This document shows positions 27,177 to 35,822 of a stretch of DNA of 64,000 nucleotides, one piece after another. The notes beneath the pieces were generated by a model. The model had not been told where the DNA came from. It saw nothing but the letters and a program-made list of their open reading frames with translations, and did not search any database. Source of the stretch: Candidatus Coatesiibacteriota bacterium (lineage in GTDB: Bacteria; JAFGND01); NCBI GenBank assembly GCA_016927185.1, contig JAFGND010000060.1, forward strand, positions 1 to 64,000, written 5' to 3'. Numbering within the stretch: the first letter of the stretch is position 1; each line of letters begins with the position of its first letter. The position numbers and the translations under genes were made by a program.

Positions 27177-29347
27177 ATAGAGCTTCCATAATCAAGTGAA
27201 GGTGACTTGAAATTTATATAATCATCAAGAGGAAGCCTTTCAATTGTAACACCGTCCTTTACTATCAGAATGGCAAATGATATAATTTCTTCTGGATTTA
27301 TATCAAGTGAATCAAATGAGGTTTTTATTTCTACTATATCTTCTATTGCAAGATTCGGGAAATTCCTTTCAAGTCTGTATTCATCATGACCAAAAGGGGA
27401 CATTATAGAAAATTCCTGATGTTCTCCTTTAATCAGTTTGAAAATTATGCGTTTTTTATAAGGTTTCAGGAAAATAATATCTACTATATAATTTTTTTCA
27501 AAAACCTGCTTGTTTTCGAAATCCAGTCTGAAGAACAGATTTTCTTTATTGAAGCCGAATCTAGCTTCTTTCAGGATATTAGGTGTCAGTTTTTTCATTG
27601 GACCATAGAAAGATGGTATAATATAACCAGCTAACTCCCATTCATAGAAATTGGTTTGCTTTCCATCAATAACAGGATCTATAAAACCAACTGGATCCTG
27701 TGATGAAATGGTATGTAATGATTTGCAGATTGGTTTACCTAACTCTGCTGGTGGTAATGCATTAACACTTGTATAAACCGTTTTCAAATGCTGCCTGAAC
27801 AGGTAGTCAAATTCAAGATCGTTCTCAGTAGAAAAGTCATCATCATACCACCAGAACCAATCACTTCCTTCTGCAATATATAGTGCATCCCAGGCTTTCC
27901 TTAACTGAGATTCAAGAAGCTCGGGATGGTTGTATTCATAGTTGACAAGGAAATTTCTTGCCCTGCTTAAAAGATTCCATGCATTATTTTCCTCGGATTT
28001 TCCTATCCATATCTCGAAATTATGATTTATCCATGATCCTCTGTATAATTTGCCAAGACTGGTGGCACTTTCCGAGTGCTTTTCTAAATATTCGCTGAAA
28101 GTTATTGTTTCAAGAAATGAGGTTTCTTCAATTATCCTATAAAGACCATTCAGAAAAGCTTCTCCTCCATCATTGAAAGCTTCCCATGGATTTTCTCCAT
28201 CCAGCATAATTGAAACTATTGGTTGATAATCAAAGTTTTTTGTATATTCATGAATATTCTGCATGTGATAAAAGAAATCTTCAAGACTTGTTTCTGCAGT
28301 ATTCCTGGCATATTTAAATCCCATAGAATCAGACAGGAACTTGTCTCTGAAAAAAATGTATATTCTACCGTAATCTTCATTTTCATAAATATATGGTCTA
28401 TAAAGAATATCTCCTTTGTTCCTGAATCCGTCCGAACTGTTATAGAGGATTTCCTCATCTGCCGCCATCCAATTGTATCCATTATTAGATAGAATTGATA
28501 TCATCTCTGGACAGACACCTCCTTCTGGAGGCCAGAAACCATGTGGATTTTCTCCAAAATTCTCGTGGAAAGCATCTTTACCCATTTTTATCTGCTTTTC
28601 AGCATCTTCATATGCACTGAAAGGAGAATCAGGAATTGTAAGAAATGGTTGAGATTCAAGGGCATTTCTGTTATTAATTATTAATGGAATGATTGGATGA
28701 TAAAAAGGAGAACCTGTTATCTCTATTTTTTTTGCTTTAAGGAGTTTTTTGTAAAGAGGTAGCAATTCCTTTATGCACTGTTGCTGCTTTGCAAGGACAA
28801 TGGATTTGTCATTTTCGCTGAATGAACGTCCTTTCTGTATCAATTCCCTCAGGATATCATCTTTCTTGACAAACTCGAATCCAAACCATGCCAAATTGAA
28901 CCAGATCTGCAAATCCCTGAAATCCTGCTCAGTAAATGAACCAAGAATGAAAGTCGGATTAATATTATCAAGAGTAGCACCTCTTTTCTTGAATAATTCA
29001 TCATATCTCGGATATTTTGAAATCATTGTCTGAGGATTCGCCATGAAGAATTTTCGCAAAATGAGTATCTTTTCCTCTATCGATAGTTCTGCAGCAGGTT
29101 TCTGAGATAAAGAAAGGTATTTCTCTTTTACATCATTTTTTGCATAGTCTTTTATTTGGGATATCAATGAGGGAACAAGATTTATCGAAATATTGGTTTT
29201 ATTGAAGTGGGACACCAGGGAAGGTATATCATAGTAGCCTTTGCAGCTGTGAAGCCTTACCCATGGCATTGTATATTCATTTGTGTTAAGATTTTTATAA
29301 TATGGTTGATGCATGTGCCATAGAAAAGCAACATATAGTTTTTTCAT
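27164..29347 (-). CDS. Glycoside hydrolase family 57 protein
   Basis: A 727-residue GH57 enzyme, a family of alpha-amylases, amylopullulanases, 4-alpha-glucanotransferases and branching enzymes acting on alpha-glucans. Conserved regions: FLWHMHQPYY (region 1), GSPFYHPIIPLI (region 2), HGFWPPEGGVCPE with the likely nucleophile Glu275 (region 3), and SIMLDGENPWEAFNDGG with the likely acid Asp383 (region 4). The C-terminal 220 residues form a beta-rich domain like those seen in DUF1957/amylase members. No signal peptide, so it probably acts on intracellular glycogen or maltodextrin. Exact specificity cannot be read from the motifs. Confidence 0.9.
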   Translation of the reverse strand: MKKLYVAFLWHMHQPYYKNLNTNEYTMPWVRLHSCKGYYDIPSLVSHFNKTNISINLVPSLISQIKDYAKNDVKEKYLSLSQKPAAELSIEEKILILRKFFMANPQTMISKYPRYDELFKKRGATLDNINPTFILGSFTEQDFRDLQIWFNLAWFGFEFVKKDDILRELIQKGRSFSENDKSIVLAKQQQCIKELLPLYKKLLKAKKIEITGSPFYHPIIPLIINNRNALESQPFLTIPDSPFSAYEDAEKQIKMGKDAFHENFGENPHGFWPPEGGVCPEMISILSNNGYNWMAADEEILYNSSDGFRNKGDILYRPYIYENEDYGRIYIFFRDKFLSDSMGFKYARNTAETSLEDFFYHMQNIHEYTKNFDYQPIVSIMLDGENPWEAFNDGGEAFLNGLYRIIEETSFLETITFSEYLEKHSESATSLGKLYRGSWINHNFEIWIGKSEENNAWNLLSRARNFLVNYEYNHPELLESQLRKAWDALYIAEGSDWFWWYDDDFSTENDLEFDYLFRQHLKTVYTSVNALPPAELGKPICKSLHTISSQDPVGFIDPVIDGKQTNFYEWELAGYIIPSFYGPMKKLTPNILKEARFGFNKENLFFRLDFENKQVFEKNYIVDIIFLKPYKKRIIFKLIKGEHQEFSIMSPFGHDEYRLERNFPNLAIEDIVEIKTSFDSLDINPEEIISFAILIVKDGVTIERLPLDDYINFKSPSLDYGSSMWTV

Positions 29348-29551
29348 TAAGCTATTTATCCTTTTAAAGAATGCATGGAGTTAACTTTTTTGCTATGCAT
29401 CCTTGTCAAGATTTTTATTGAAAACCTTTCTAATCTTTATGCAAAGATAAGCAAAGAGAATTGAAAAAGTAATTCTGATATTGTATTATTCTTAAATGTG
29501 CAAAAGTAATATTGAGAGAAAATTTTCTTGACTATATTTAAAAGGAATTAA
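29348..29551. other. Intergenic region upstream of the B12 riboswitch
   Basis: This gap separates the divergent GH57 gene and the riboswitch. It is very A+T-rich and holds no open frame of note. Two ATGCAT hexamers lie at 29371-29400. Possible promoter pieces are TTGAGA (29512-29517) with TATATT (29533-29538), 15 nt apart, and a CTTGACT at 29527-29533. Neither is convincing. Confidence 0.4.
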
Positions 29552-29700
29552 AGGCAGGTATTGCATTTAATGGAAGGGAATCCTGTAAAAGCAGGAGCAG
29601 TCCCCGCTGCTGTAATCAGGGACGAACATATGCATATATGCCACGGGAATTCCTGGAAGGCGCATATGTAAGAATGATCTGAAAGCCAGAATACCTTCCT
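29552..29700 (+). ncRNA. Cobalamin (adenosylcobalamin-type) riboswitch
   Basis: The sequence follows the cobalamin aptamer consensus in order: closing stem P1 (aggtatt 29556-29562 pairs with aatacct 29690-29696), the gggaa...tgtaaa core near 29576-29588, the gcagtccccgctgctgtaa segment near 29597-29615, a ccacgggaa...ggaagg stretch, and the B12 box gaaagccagaatacc at 29681-29695. It lies directly upstream of BtuF- and BtuB-like genes, the classic B12-controlled set. Ligand binding should lower expression; the likely off-switch is the hairpin at 29745-29775. Confidence 0.92.
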
Positions 29701-29744
29701 GAAATGAATTTGCTATCCTTCGGGTGAAAGGGAATAAAATCTTG

Positions 29745-29775
29745 TTACTCTCTTTTGTCCGATAAAAGAGTGTAA
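29745..29775 (+). promoter_or_regulatory. RBS-sequestering hairpin (riboswitch expression platform)
   Basis: A 12-bp stem with one mismatch (ttactctctttt at 29745-29756 with aaaagagtgtaa at 29764-29775) encloses a 7-nt loop. The right arm contains aagag, the only Shine-Dalgarno candidate, and ends on the A of the btuF start codon at 29775. There is no T run, so control of translation rather than termination is suggested. Confidence 0.65.
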
Positions 29776-30626
29776 TGAAAAGATTTTTAATTATTTTCTT
29801 TTTAATCATGTTATCCTGCAAAACCAGACAAGCAGAAACACAGGATATCAGGATTATAAGCTTAGTTCCTTCTCTAACACTCACCTGCTATTTCCTTGGT
29901 CTGGATAAAGAGATTATAGCAATTACTGAATATTGCAAATATCCTGAAGCATGGAGAAAGGAAAAATCAAAAATATCTGGTGGCTTGTCTCCCAACCTGG
30001 AAGTAATAGCCTCAATGAAACCTTCCCATGTATTGCTTAGCAACTATCAGGTCTCTTTGAAATCAAAACTTGAAAATCTTGGCATCAAGACAGTAATAAT
30101 TAAACAGATGAGAATAGAAGATGTTTTTGATGCAATAAAAACACTTTCAAAGATTACTGGAAGAACAAAAAGAGGAGAATTCCTGTCGGATTCACTTGAT
30201 ATTTTTATAAAGAAGAATTCTGTAATAAATACTCATAGACTGAAAGTATTAATTGTTGTAAGTCGTGAAATAGATTCCTTGAACAATGTATTTGTAACAG
30301 AATACAAAGGATTTCTCGAAGAATTAATATTCCTGGCAGGTGGAGAGAGTATATTTGGAGATAAACCTCATTCAAGCGGTCCCCTGTCAAAAGAAATCCT
30401 TATTAATATGAATCCTGATGTAATAATTGAGCTTCATCCAGATGAAGACATAAGTACGCGGAAGATTGAGGTAGTAAAAAACGTCTGGAAAGACATTCCT
30501 GATATAAATGCAGTAAAGAAAGGTAATATTTTCATCCTTACTGATTCATATTATGGTCTTCCAAGTCCTAGAATTGGTGAAATACTAGTTGATTTCAAGA
30601 ATATTCTGAAGGAATGCAAGGAATGA
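29775..30626 (+). CDS. btuF: Cobalamin ABC transporter substrate-binding lipoprotein (BtuF-like)
   Basis: A 283-residue periplasmic-binding lipoprotein of the BtuF/FepB helical-backbone class. The lipobox is IMLSC with Cys15. The fold shows RIISLVPSLTLTCYFLGL at the N-terminal lobe, ISGGLSPNLEVIASMKPSHVLLS, a long linker helix, and FLEELIFLAGGESIFG followed by INMNPDVIIELHPDE in the second lobe. These match B12-binding proteins. The B12 riboswitch upstream makes cobalamin or a corrinoid the likely ligand. The partner permease and ATPase (BtuCD) are not in the window. Its stop overlaps the next gene. Confidence 0.87.
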   Translation: MKRFLIIFFLIMLSCKTRQAETQDIRIISLVPSLTLTCYFLGLDKEIIAITEYCKYPEAWRKEKSKISGGLSPNLEVIASMKPSHVLLSNYQVSLKSKLENLGIKTVIIKQMRIEDVFDAIKTLSKITGRTKRGEFLSDSLDIFIKKNSVINTHRLKVLIVVSREIDSLNNVFVTEYKGFLEELIFLAGGESIFGDKPHSSGPLSKEILINMNPDVIIELHPDEDISTRKIEVVKNVWKDIPDINAVKKGNIFILTDSYYGLPSPRIGEILVDFKNILKECKE

Positions 30627-32707
30627 AAATAACCATATTGATTAATTTTCTTCTTGCTACGCTACTCACAGCAAATGATTTCGTGATCATAGTAGTTGAT
30701 AAAAGCAATGGAAAACCTATAGAAAATGCTTATATCCTTTTTCAAGATAATATTATTGGCAGAACAGATGGCAAGGGCTATTTTCTTTATAAGAATAATC
30801 AAAACAAGATATCTATTACAATCATGAAGGAAAATTATGAAAAAGGGACATTTCATTGCAATGCTGGAATTAGTACTTTGTTTTTAAATTCCTTTAAACA
30901 AAAAAGAATTTATGAGTATGTTACGTCAAGAGTCAAGCCTTCATTATCAAACAATAAACCACTAAAATCCTATGTTCTTGATAAAGATGATATCAAAAAA
31001 ATTCAGTCAACTGATGCAGGAATAATACTTGAAAATTTTCCTGGAATCAATTTCCAGTCATACTATGCTGAAGGTAGTGTCTCAACTATTCATATAAATA
31101 ATTCGAAAAGCAGACAAGCACTTGTACTTCTGAATGATATTCCAGTGAATGATCCAGTTTTCGGAGGTTTTGATATTTCATTGCTTGATTTGAGTTCTTT
31201 TGATAAAATAGAACTTACTTGTGGAGGTTTGTCAGAATGGTATGGTCAATCAGCTTCTGCAGGTGTTCTTAATATAATCCCTTCTGAAAAGAAGGAAAAA
31301 ACAGTTTCAATTGCAATGACAGTAGGAAGTTATGGCTATTTACATCCCAGAATCAATGTTTCGCAATTTATTACTGACAAATGGTTTTTTTCCCTTAAAC
31401 CTTATTACCGAAGTTCTAAGAATGATTATGATTATGAAGATTTTTTTGGGGAAACAAGAAGAATGAATAATAATTATTTAAGGAATCAAGGTTTGATTGC
31501 TGAAAACATATTATATCCAGATGCACTTGATGAACTGGAAATACTTTATGGCTACTCTCATCTGAAAAGAGGAAATCCAGGAACTTACAGTAATGCGAAT
31601 CCGACTTCCTATATGGAAGACTGGTGGCATTTCGGAAATGCAAGATTGATAACAAGGGAAAGCAAAGGGAATATTCTTAAGTCAACTATTTATTTCCAGA
31701 ACAAGAAATTCATGTATTCTAATCATGATGGTTACTTGATTGACATAACAAGGATTTTGAACATAACTGGATGCAATATTCAGAATAAATTCAGGCTTTC
31801 CCCATTTTTCAGTATCAATAGTGGAATAGATGGTTCGAACACATGGATAAATGCTAAAGATATAGACAAGGAAACTGTTTATTCGGGAGCAATTTTTAGT
31901 GGAATTGCCTATGATAAAAGGAGTTTCCTGATGGATTTCTACTGCAGACTGGATAAACAGGAAAGCATGAAACCTGTTGTTGCTCCATCATTAAGCTTTG
32001 GATTGGAAAACAAGCATATGAAAAACAATCTAAAAATCTCAAGATCTTTTGCATATCCAAATCTGTCTGATCTTTATTGGCCAAGTGATAATATGTCTGA
32101 GGGAAACAAAGACTTGCAGCCTGAATACGCATGGAATTTCATACAGAATAATGAATTCTCCATGTTCCAAAACAGGATTGATCTTGGAATCTCTCCTTAT
32201 TTCAATGCAGCTAAAAATGAAATAAGATGGTTGCCTGATGGAAAAAGCGGTAAATGGAAACCCGTAAATCTATCAGAAACATATAATTATGGAGTCAATA
32301 TAAATTTGAATATGGATATAATAAAAGACTGGCTAAGCTTCGAGAATATCAGTAATTTATGTAAAACAATTATAGATGACGAAGAGAGTATCTCCTATTC
32401 TATTTATACTCCAGAAATAGTAAGTTCTGCTGGTTTTCGGATAGGAAAGAAAGTTCTTTTTTTAAGCCCCAAAATCAGATATAAAAGCAAGGTTTTTGCA
32501 AATCCTTATTCTGGAAAAACATTACCCGACAAGATTTTATATGATTCCGAATTCTTCCTGGATGCAAGAAAAATATCATTTGGCTTCGGTATTTATAATA
32601 TCTTTGACAAAAAGCAATGGGATTATGAGGATTATCCATCACCAGGAAGAGAATGGAGGGTAACAATCTCATCAGATTTAAACAAGGAACTTAAATTCCC
32701 TTTTTGA
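30623..32707 (+). CDS. btuB: TonB-dependent outer-membrane receptor (BtuB-like)
   Basis: About 694 residues. A signal peptide (to about residue 19) precedes a short carboxypeptidase-regulatory-like beta domain (VDKSNGKPIENAYILFQDN), then a plug domain (DAGIILENFPGINFQSY, VLLNDIPVNDPVFGGFDIS, IELTCGGLSEWYGQSASAGVLNI) and a beta-barrel ending FGIYNIFDKKQWDYEDYPSPGREW. It imports a ligand with TonB energy. The riboswitch and BtuF-like partner argue for a corrinoid. ATG 30623 is chosen over 30614 because aagga lies 9 nt upstream and it forms an ATGA overlap with btuF. No clear TonB box is seen. Confidence 0.86.
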   Translation: MKITILINFLLATLLTANDFVIIVVDKSNGKPIENAYILFQDNIIGRTDGKGYFLYKNNQNKISITIMKENYEKGTFHCNAGISTLFLNSFKQKRIYEYVTSRVKPSLSNNKPLKSYVLDKDDIKKIQSTDAGIILENFPGINFQSYYAEGSVSTIHINNSKSRQALVLLNDIPVNDPVFGGFDISLLDLSSFDKIELTCGGLSEWYGQSASAGVLNIIPSEKKEKTVSIAMTVGSYGYLHPRINVSQFITDKWFFSLKPYYRSSKNDYDYEDFFGETRRMNNNYLRNQGLIAENILYPDALDELEILYGYSHLKRGNPGTYSNANPTSYMEDWWHFGNARLITRESKGNILKSTIYFQNKKFMYSNHDGYLIDITRILNITGCNIQNKFRLSPFFSINSGIDGSNTWINAKDIDKETVYSGAIFSGIAYDKRSFLMDFYCRLDKQESMKPVVAPSLSFGLENKHMKNNLKISRSFAYPNLSDLYWPSDNMSEGNKDLQPEYAWNFIQNNEFSMFQNRIDLGISPYFNAAKNEIRWLPDGKSGKWKPVNLSETYNYGVNINLNMDIIKDWLSFENISNLCKTIIDDEESISYSIYTPEIVSSAGFRIGKKVLFLSPKIRYKSKVFANPYSGKTLPDKILYDSEFFLDARKISFGFGIYNIFDKKQWDYEDYPSPGREWRVTISSDLNKELKFPF

Positions 32708-32713
32708 TACGGA

Positions 32714-35185
32714 TTGGAAATTGATGTGATGGAAAGACTGGAAGAGATATTTCCCAAAGACAGGATTTTTTTCGATATAAGGGAGATAACTGCATATTGC
32801 AATGATGCGAGTGTATATTTTGGAAAACCTTCAGTTATCGTAAAACCTGTAAACGATACTGAAGTAAGTAATACATTACTCTTTTCTATTGCGAACAGAA
32901 TTCCCATTGTTGCAAGAGGTGCAGGTACATCACTTTGTGGTCAATGTACAGCAATTCCTGATTGCATAATGGTGGATTTCTCCCTCATGAACAATATAAT
33001 TAAAATATCTCCTGAGAATAGATATGCGATAGTACAACCAGGAGTGATATATGAGGATTTAAACACGAAATTGCTGGAGTATGGTTTCTCTTTTCCACCT
33101 TGTCCAGGTTCATCATCAGTAGCAACAATTGGAGGAATGGTTGCGGTAAATGCTTCTGGGATAAATTCATTTAAATATGGGGCAACAAGAGATTATGTTC
33201 TTGGCATGACTTTTTTTACTGGAACTGCTGAAAAAATTGAAACTGGTGGAGCTGTTCTCAAAGATGCAAGTTCATATCAATTATCACGATTTCTTGTCGG
33301 TAGTGAGGGAAGTTTAGGGCTGATTACTTCTATTACATTAAAGATTGTCCCGGCAAGCAAGAGCAGAGGATTACTGAGATGCATGTTCTCTGAACTTGAT
33401 GATGCTGGAGTGACTATTGCTGAAATAATAGCTTCTGGCATCACACCTGTTGGTATTGAGTTACTTGATAAAGTTTGTCTTGATGCACTGAAAAACTCAA
33501 TCAATTTCAATACTCAAAACGCTACTGCTATGTTATTCATCCCATTGGATGGGTGCAGGGAAAGTATGAAAAACGATATTGAAATCTTGAAAAGCATTAT
33601 AGAAAAGCGAAATCCTATTGATCTTGAATATACAACTGAAGAAAAGGAGATTGACTATCTTTATTCAGTTCGCAAATCACTTATTCCTTCCTTGTCAAGA
33701 TATAAAAGAGGATATTCTGCTGTCATGCTTGCTGATGACTTGTCCATACCTCCTGCTGTAATACCTGAATTTATATCAAAAATCCATGCTGCTTCAAATG
33801 ATTTGCATGATATGAGAATCGCTATTTATGGACATGCTGCTGACGGAAATCTTCATACACGCTTCCTGTTCAATCCATCAAATGAGAATTCATGGAAAGA
33901 ATGCTCGAATCTGGCAAGAAAGATATATGTTTGGATAAGAGAAATGAATGGATTGATATCAGGAGAGCATGGAGTAGGATATTCGAAACAGGAATTCATA
34001 GATAAAAACAATACTGCAGTTAAATTAATGAGAGACATCAAGAAAACATTTGATCCTTATAATATATTGAATCCAAACAAATTCCTTGATGAAAGGAAAT
34101 TTGAACCTTCAATAAGGTATTTATTCAGGGATGACGAAAGAGAAGAAACAGAAATTGAATCTGATTCTTGTGTCATGTGCGGTTTTTGCAAGGAAGTATG
34201 TCCTGCATATAAGCTTACTTTGCTGGAAAGTATTTCGCCAAGGGGACAGATAATATGTCAAAGGTACCAGAAAATGGCAGAATCTGATAAAGAAAAACAG
34301 GATTATGCAAGCAGATTTTATGATTGCACTCTCTGTTTTGCGTGCTCTGAGAAATGCCCATCAAAAATAAATGCTCCTTTGCTTATCCAGAAAGCCAGGG
34401 AAGAGAATAGAAAGAAAGGTTATAAATCTGAAGCATCAGATATTATATTCAATAACATAAAAATGACAGGTAACTTGTATGCTGAAGAGCTGCAAGTAAT
34501 TGAAGAAAAACAGAAAGAATTCTTGCTTTATCTTGGATGCAGATATATTCTCAGAAAGAAGGAACTGAATGCAGGTAAAAAGATCCTCAAGTACCTAGGT
34601 ATGGAAACATTCTTAACAAGAGAAATATGTTGTGGATATCCATTCATAGCCCTGGGTAATATGGAGGATTTTTTCAAACAAAAGGAAAAGCTTTTAAAAA
34701 TTATTGATAATCGTTCTGTTATAACCTTCTGTCCAACTTGCACAATGACTCTCAACAATTATTATGATGTAAAAGCCAGTCATATAATATCAATTATATA
34801 TAGAAATCTCGATAAGTTGAATTTCACTCAAAAAACATCAAGAATTACCTGGCATGATCCTTGTCATTTGTCAAGAAGTCTGAAGATAATTGAAGAACCA
34901 AGGATGATTCTGGAAAAAACAGGAGCAGTTATGATCGAAATGAAACATAATGGACTTGATACGATGTGCTGTGGTGGGGGAGGCGGTTTAATGGCTAGCA
35001 ATGAGAAACTATCTGTAAAGATATCCGAAGCAAGGATTGAAGAGGCAATAGAAACTGAAGCGGAATATCTAGTCACATTTTGCTCCACTTGTGAACATAT
35101 GCTAAGGCAGGCTTCACAGAATAATGAAAAATCCAGCTTGAAAATTCGAAATCTACTGGATTATATTGGCGGTTTTATTCAATAA
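32714..35185 (+). CDS. FAD-linked oxidase fused to iron-sulfur/CCG domain (GlcD-GlcF type, D-lactate/glycolate dehydrogenase-like)
   Basis: An 823-residue fusion. Residues 1-460 are an FAD-binding PCMH domain (VARGAGTSLCGQC, then PPCPGSSSVATIGGMVAVNASG) plus an FAD-oxidase C-terminal domain (YGHAADGNLHTRF, GLISGEHGVGYSK). Then come two 4Fe-4S motifs (CVMCGFCKEVCP and CTLCFACSEKCP) and two CCG-type segments (REICCGYPF, and HDPCHLSR followed by MCCGGGGG). This is the architecture of single-chain D-lactate or 2-hydroxyacid dehydrogenases; the substrate is not decided by sequence. The start is TTG 32714 or ATG 32729; neither has a strong ribosome-binding site. It follows btuB by 6 nt. Confidence 0.88.
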   Translation: MEIDVMERLEEIFPKDRIFFDIREITAYCNDASVYFGKPSVIVKPVNDTEVSNTLLFSIANRIPIVARGAGTSLCGQCTAIPDCIMVDFSLMNNIIKISPENRYAIVQPGVIYEDLNTKLLEYGFSFPPCPGSSSVATIGGMVAVNASGINSFKYGATRDYVLGMTFFTGTAEKIETGGAVLKDASSYQLSRFLVGSEGSLGLITSITLKIVPASKSRGLLRCMFSELDDAGVTIAEIIASGITPVGIELLDKVCLDALKNSINFNTQNATAMLFIPLDGCRESMKNDIEILKSIIEKRNPIDLEYTTEEKEIDYLYSVRKSLIPSLSRYKRGYSAVMLADDLSIPPAVIPEFISKIHAASNDLHDMRIAIYGHAADGNLHTRFLFNPSNENSWKECSNLARKIYVWIREMNGLISGEHGVGYSKQEFIDKNNTAVKLMRDIKKTFDPYNILNPNKFLDERKFEPSIRYLFRDDEREETEIESDSCVMCGFCKEVCPAYKLTLLESISPRGQIICQRYQKMAESDKEKQDYASRFYDCTLCFACSEKCPSKINAPLLIQKAREENRKKGYKSEASDIIFNNIKMTGNLYAEELQVIEEKQKEFLLYLGCRYILRKKELNAGKKILKYLGMETFLTREICCGYPFIALGNMEDFFKQKEKLLKIIDNRSVITFCPTCTMTLNNYYDVKASHIISIIYRNLDKLNFTQKTSRITWHDPCHLSRSLKIIEEPRMILEKTGAVMIEMKHNGLDTMCCGGGGGLMASNEKLSVKISEARIEEAIETEAEYLVTFCSTCEHMLRQASQNNEKSSLKIRNLLDYIGGFIQ

Positions 35186-35243
35186 ATACTTGACCTGAGA
35201 ATCAAATATTTGGAAATGCTTCTAAATTTTAAGAAAGGTTTTT

Positions 35244-35822
35244 ATGGAGAAGGACTTTGTTGAAAAGACATTGATTATATTCAAACCTGATTCAATAAAA
35301 AGGAACTTGCTGGGAGAAATTATAACAAGATTTGAAAAATCTGGATTGGAGATTAAGGAAATCAAGCTTGTTTATCCTGACAGAGAAATCATGGAGAAGC
35401 ATTATTCAGATGATATAAAGTGGATTACAAATCTTGGAGAAAAGACACTTGATTTTTTCAAGGAAACAAACCAATTTGAACAATATCTTGCATCTATTAA
35501 TGAGATGTTTGGAACAAAGGATCCTGTTGAACTTGGCATGGCGATAAGGGTTCTGTTAATAGAATTTATGTTAGAAAGTCCCTTGATTGTAAGTATCTGG
35601 GAAGGATCTTTTGCATGCAGCAAGGCAAGAAAGATTATTGGTAATACAATTCCCTTGAATGCTTTACCAGGAACAATAAGAGGGGATTATTCTTCTGATT
35701 CACCAATTTCACTCATAACAGAGGGCAGATGTATATATAATCTTGTTCATGCATCAGGAGATGCTATTGAGGCAGAGAGGGAAATAAATATCTGGTTTCC
35801 GCAAATGGGGATTAAGGATTAG
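35244..35822 (+). CDS. ndk: Nucleoside diphosphate kinase, extended form
   Basis: A 192-residue enzyme that transfers phosphate between nucleoside di- and triphosphates. Core motifs: TLIIFKPDSIKRNLLGEI, ARKIIGNTIPLNALPGTIRGDY and the active-site IYNLVHASGD with His169. Usual NDKs have about 140-150 residues; here extra sequence sits between residues 63 and 100, in the region that normally leads into the second half of the fold. Such a long form occurs in some deep-branching bacteria and archaea by my recollection. A CTTGACC box lies 54 nt upstream. The next gene, thyX, begins on its stop codon (taGTG), so both nucleotide-metabolism genes are coupled. Confidence 0.93.
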   Translation: MEKDFVEKTLIIFKPDSIKRNLLGEIITRFEKSGLEIKEIKLVYPDREIMEKHYSDDIKWITNLGEKTLDFFKETNQFEQYLASINEMFGTKDPVELGMAIRVLLIEFMLESPLIVSIWEGSFACSKARKIIGNTIPLNALPGTIRGDYSSDSPISLITEGRCIYNLVHASGDAIEAEREINIWFPQMGIKD

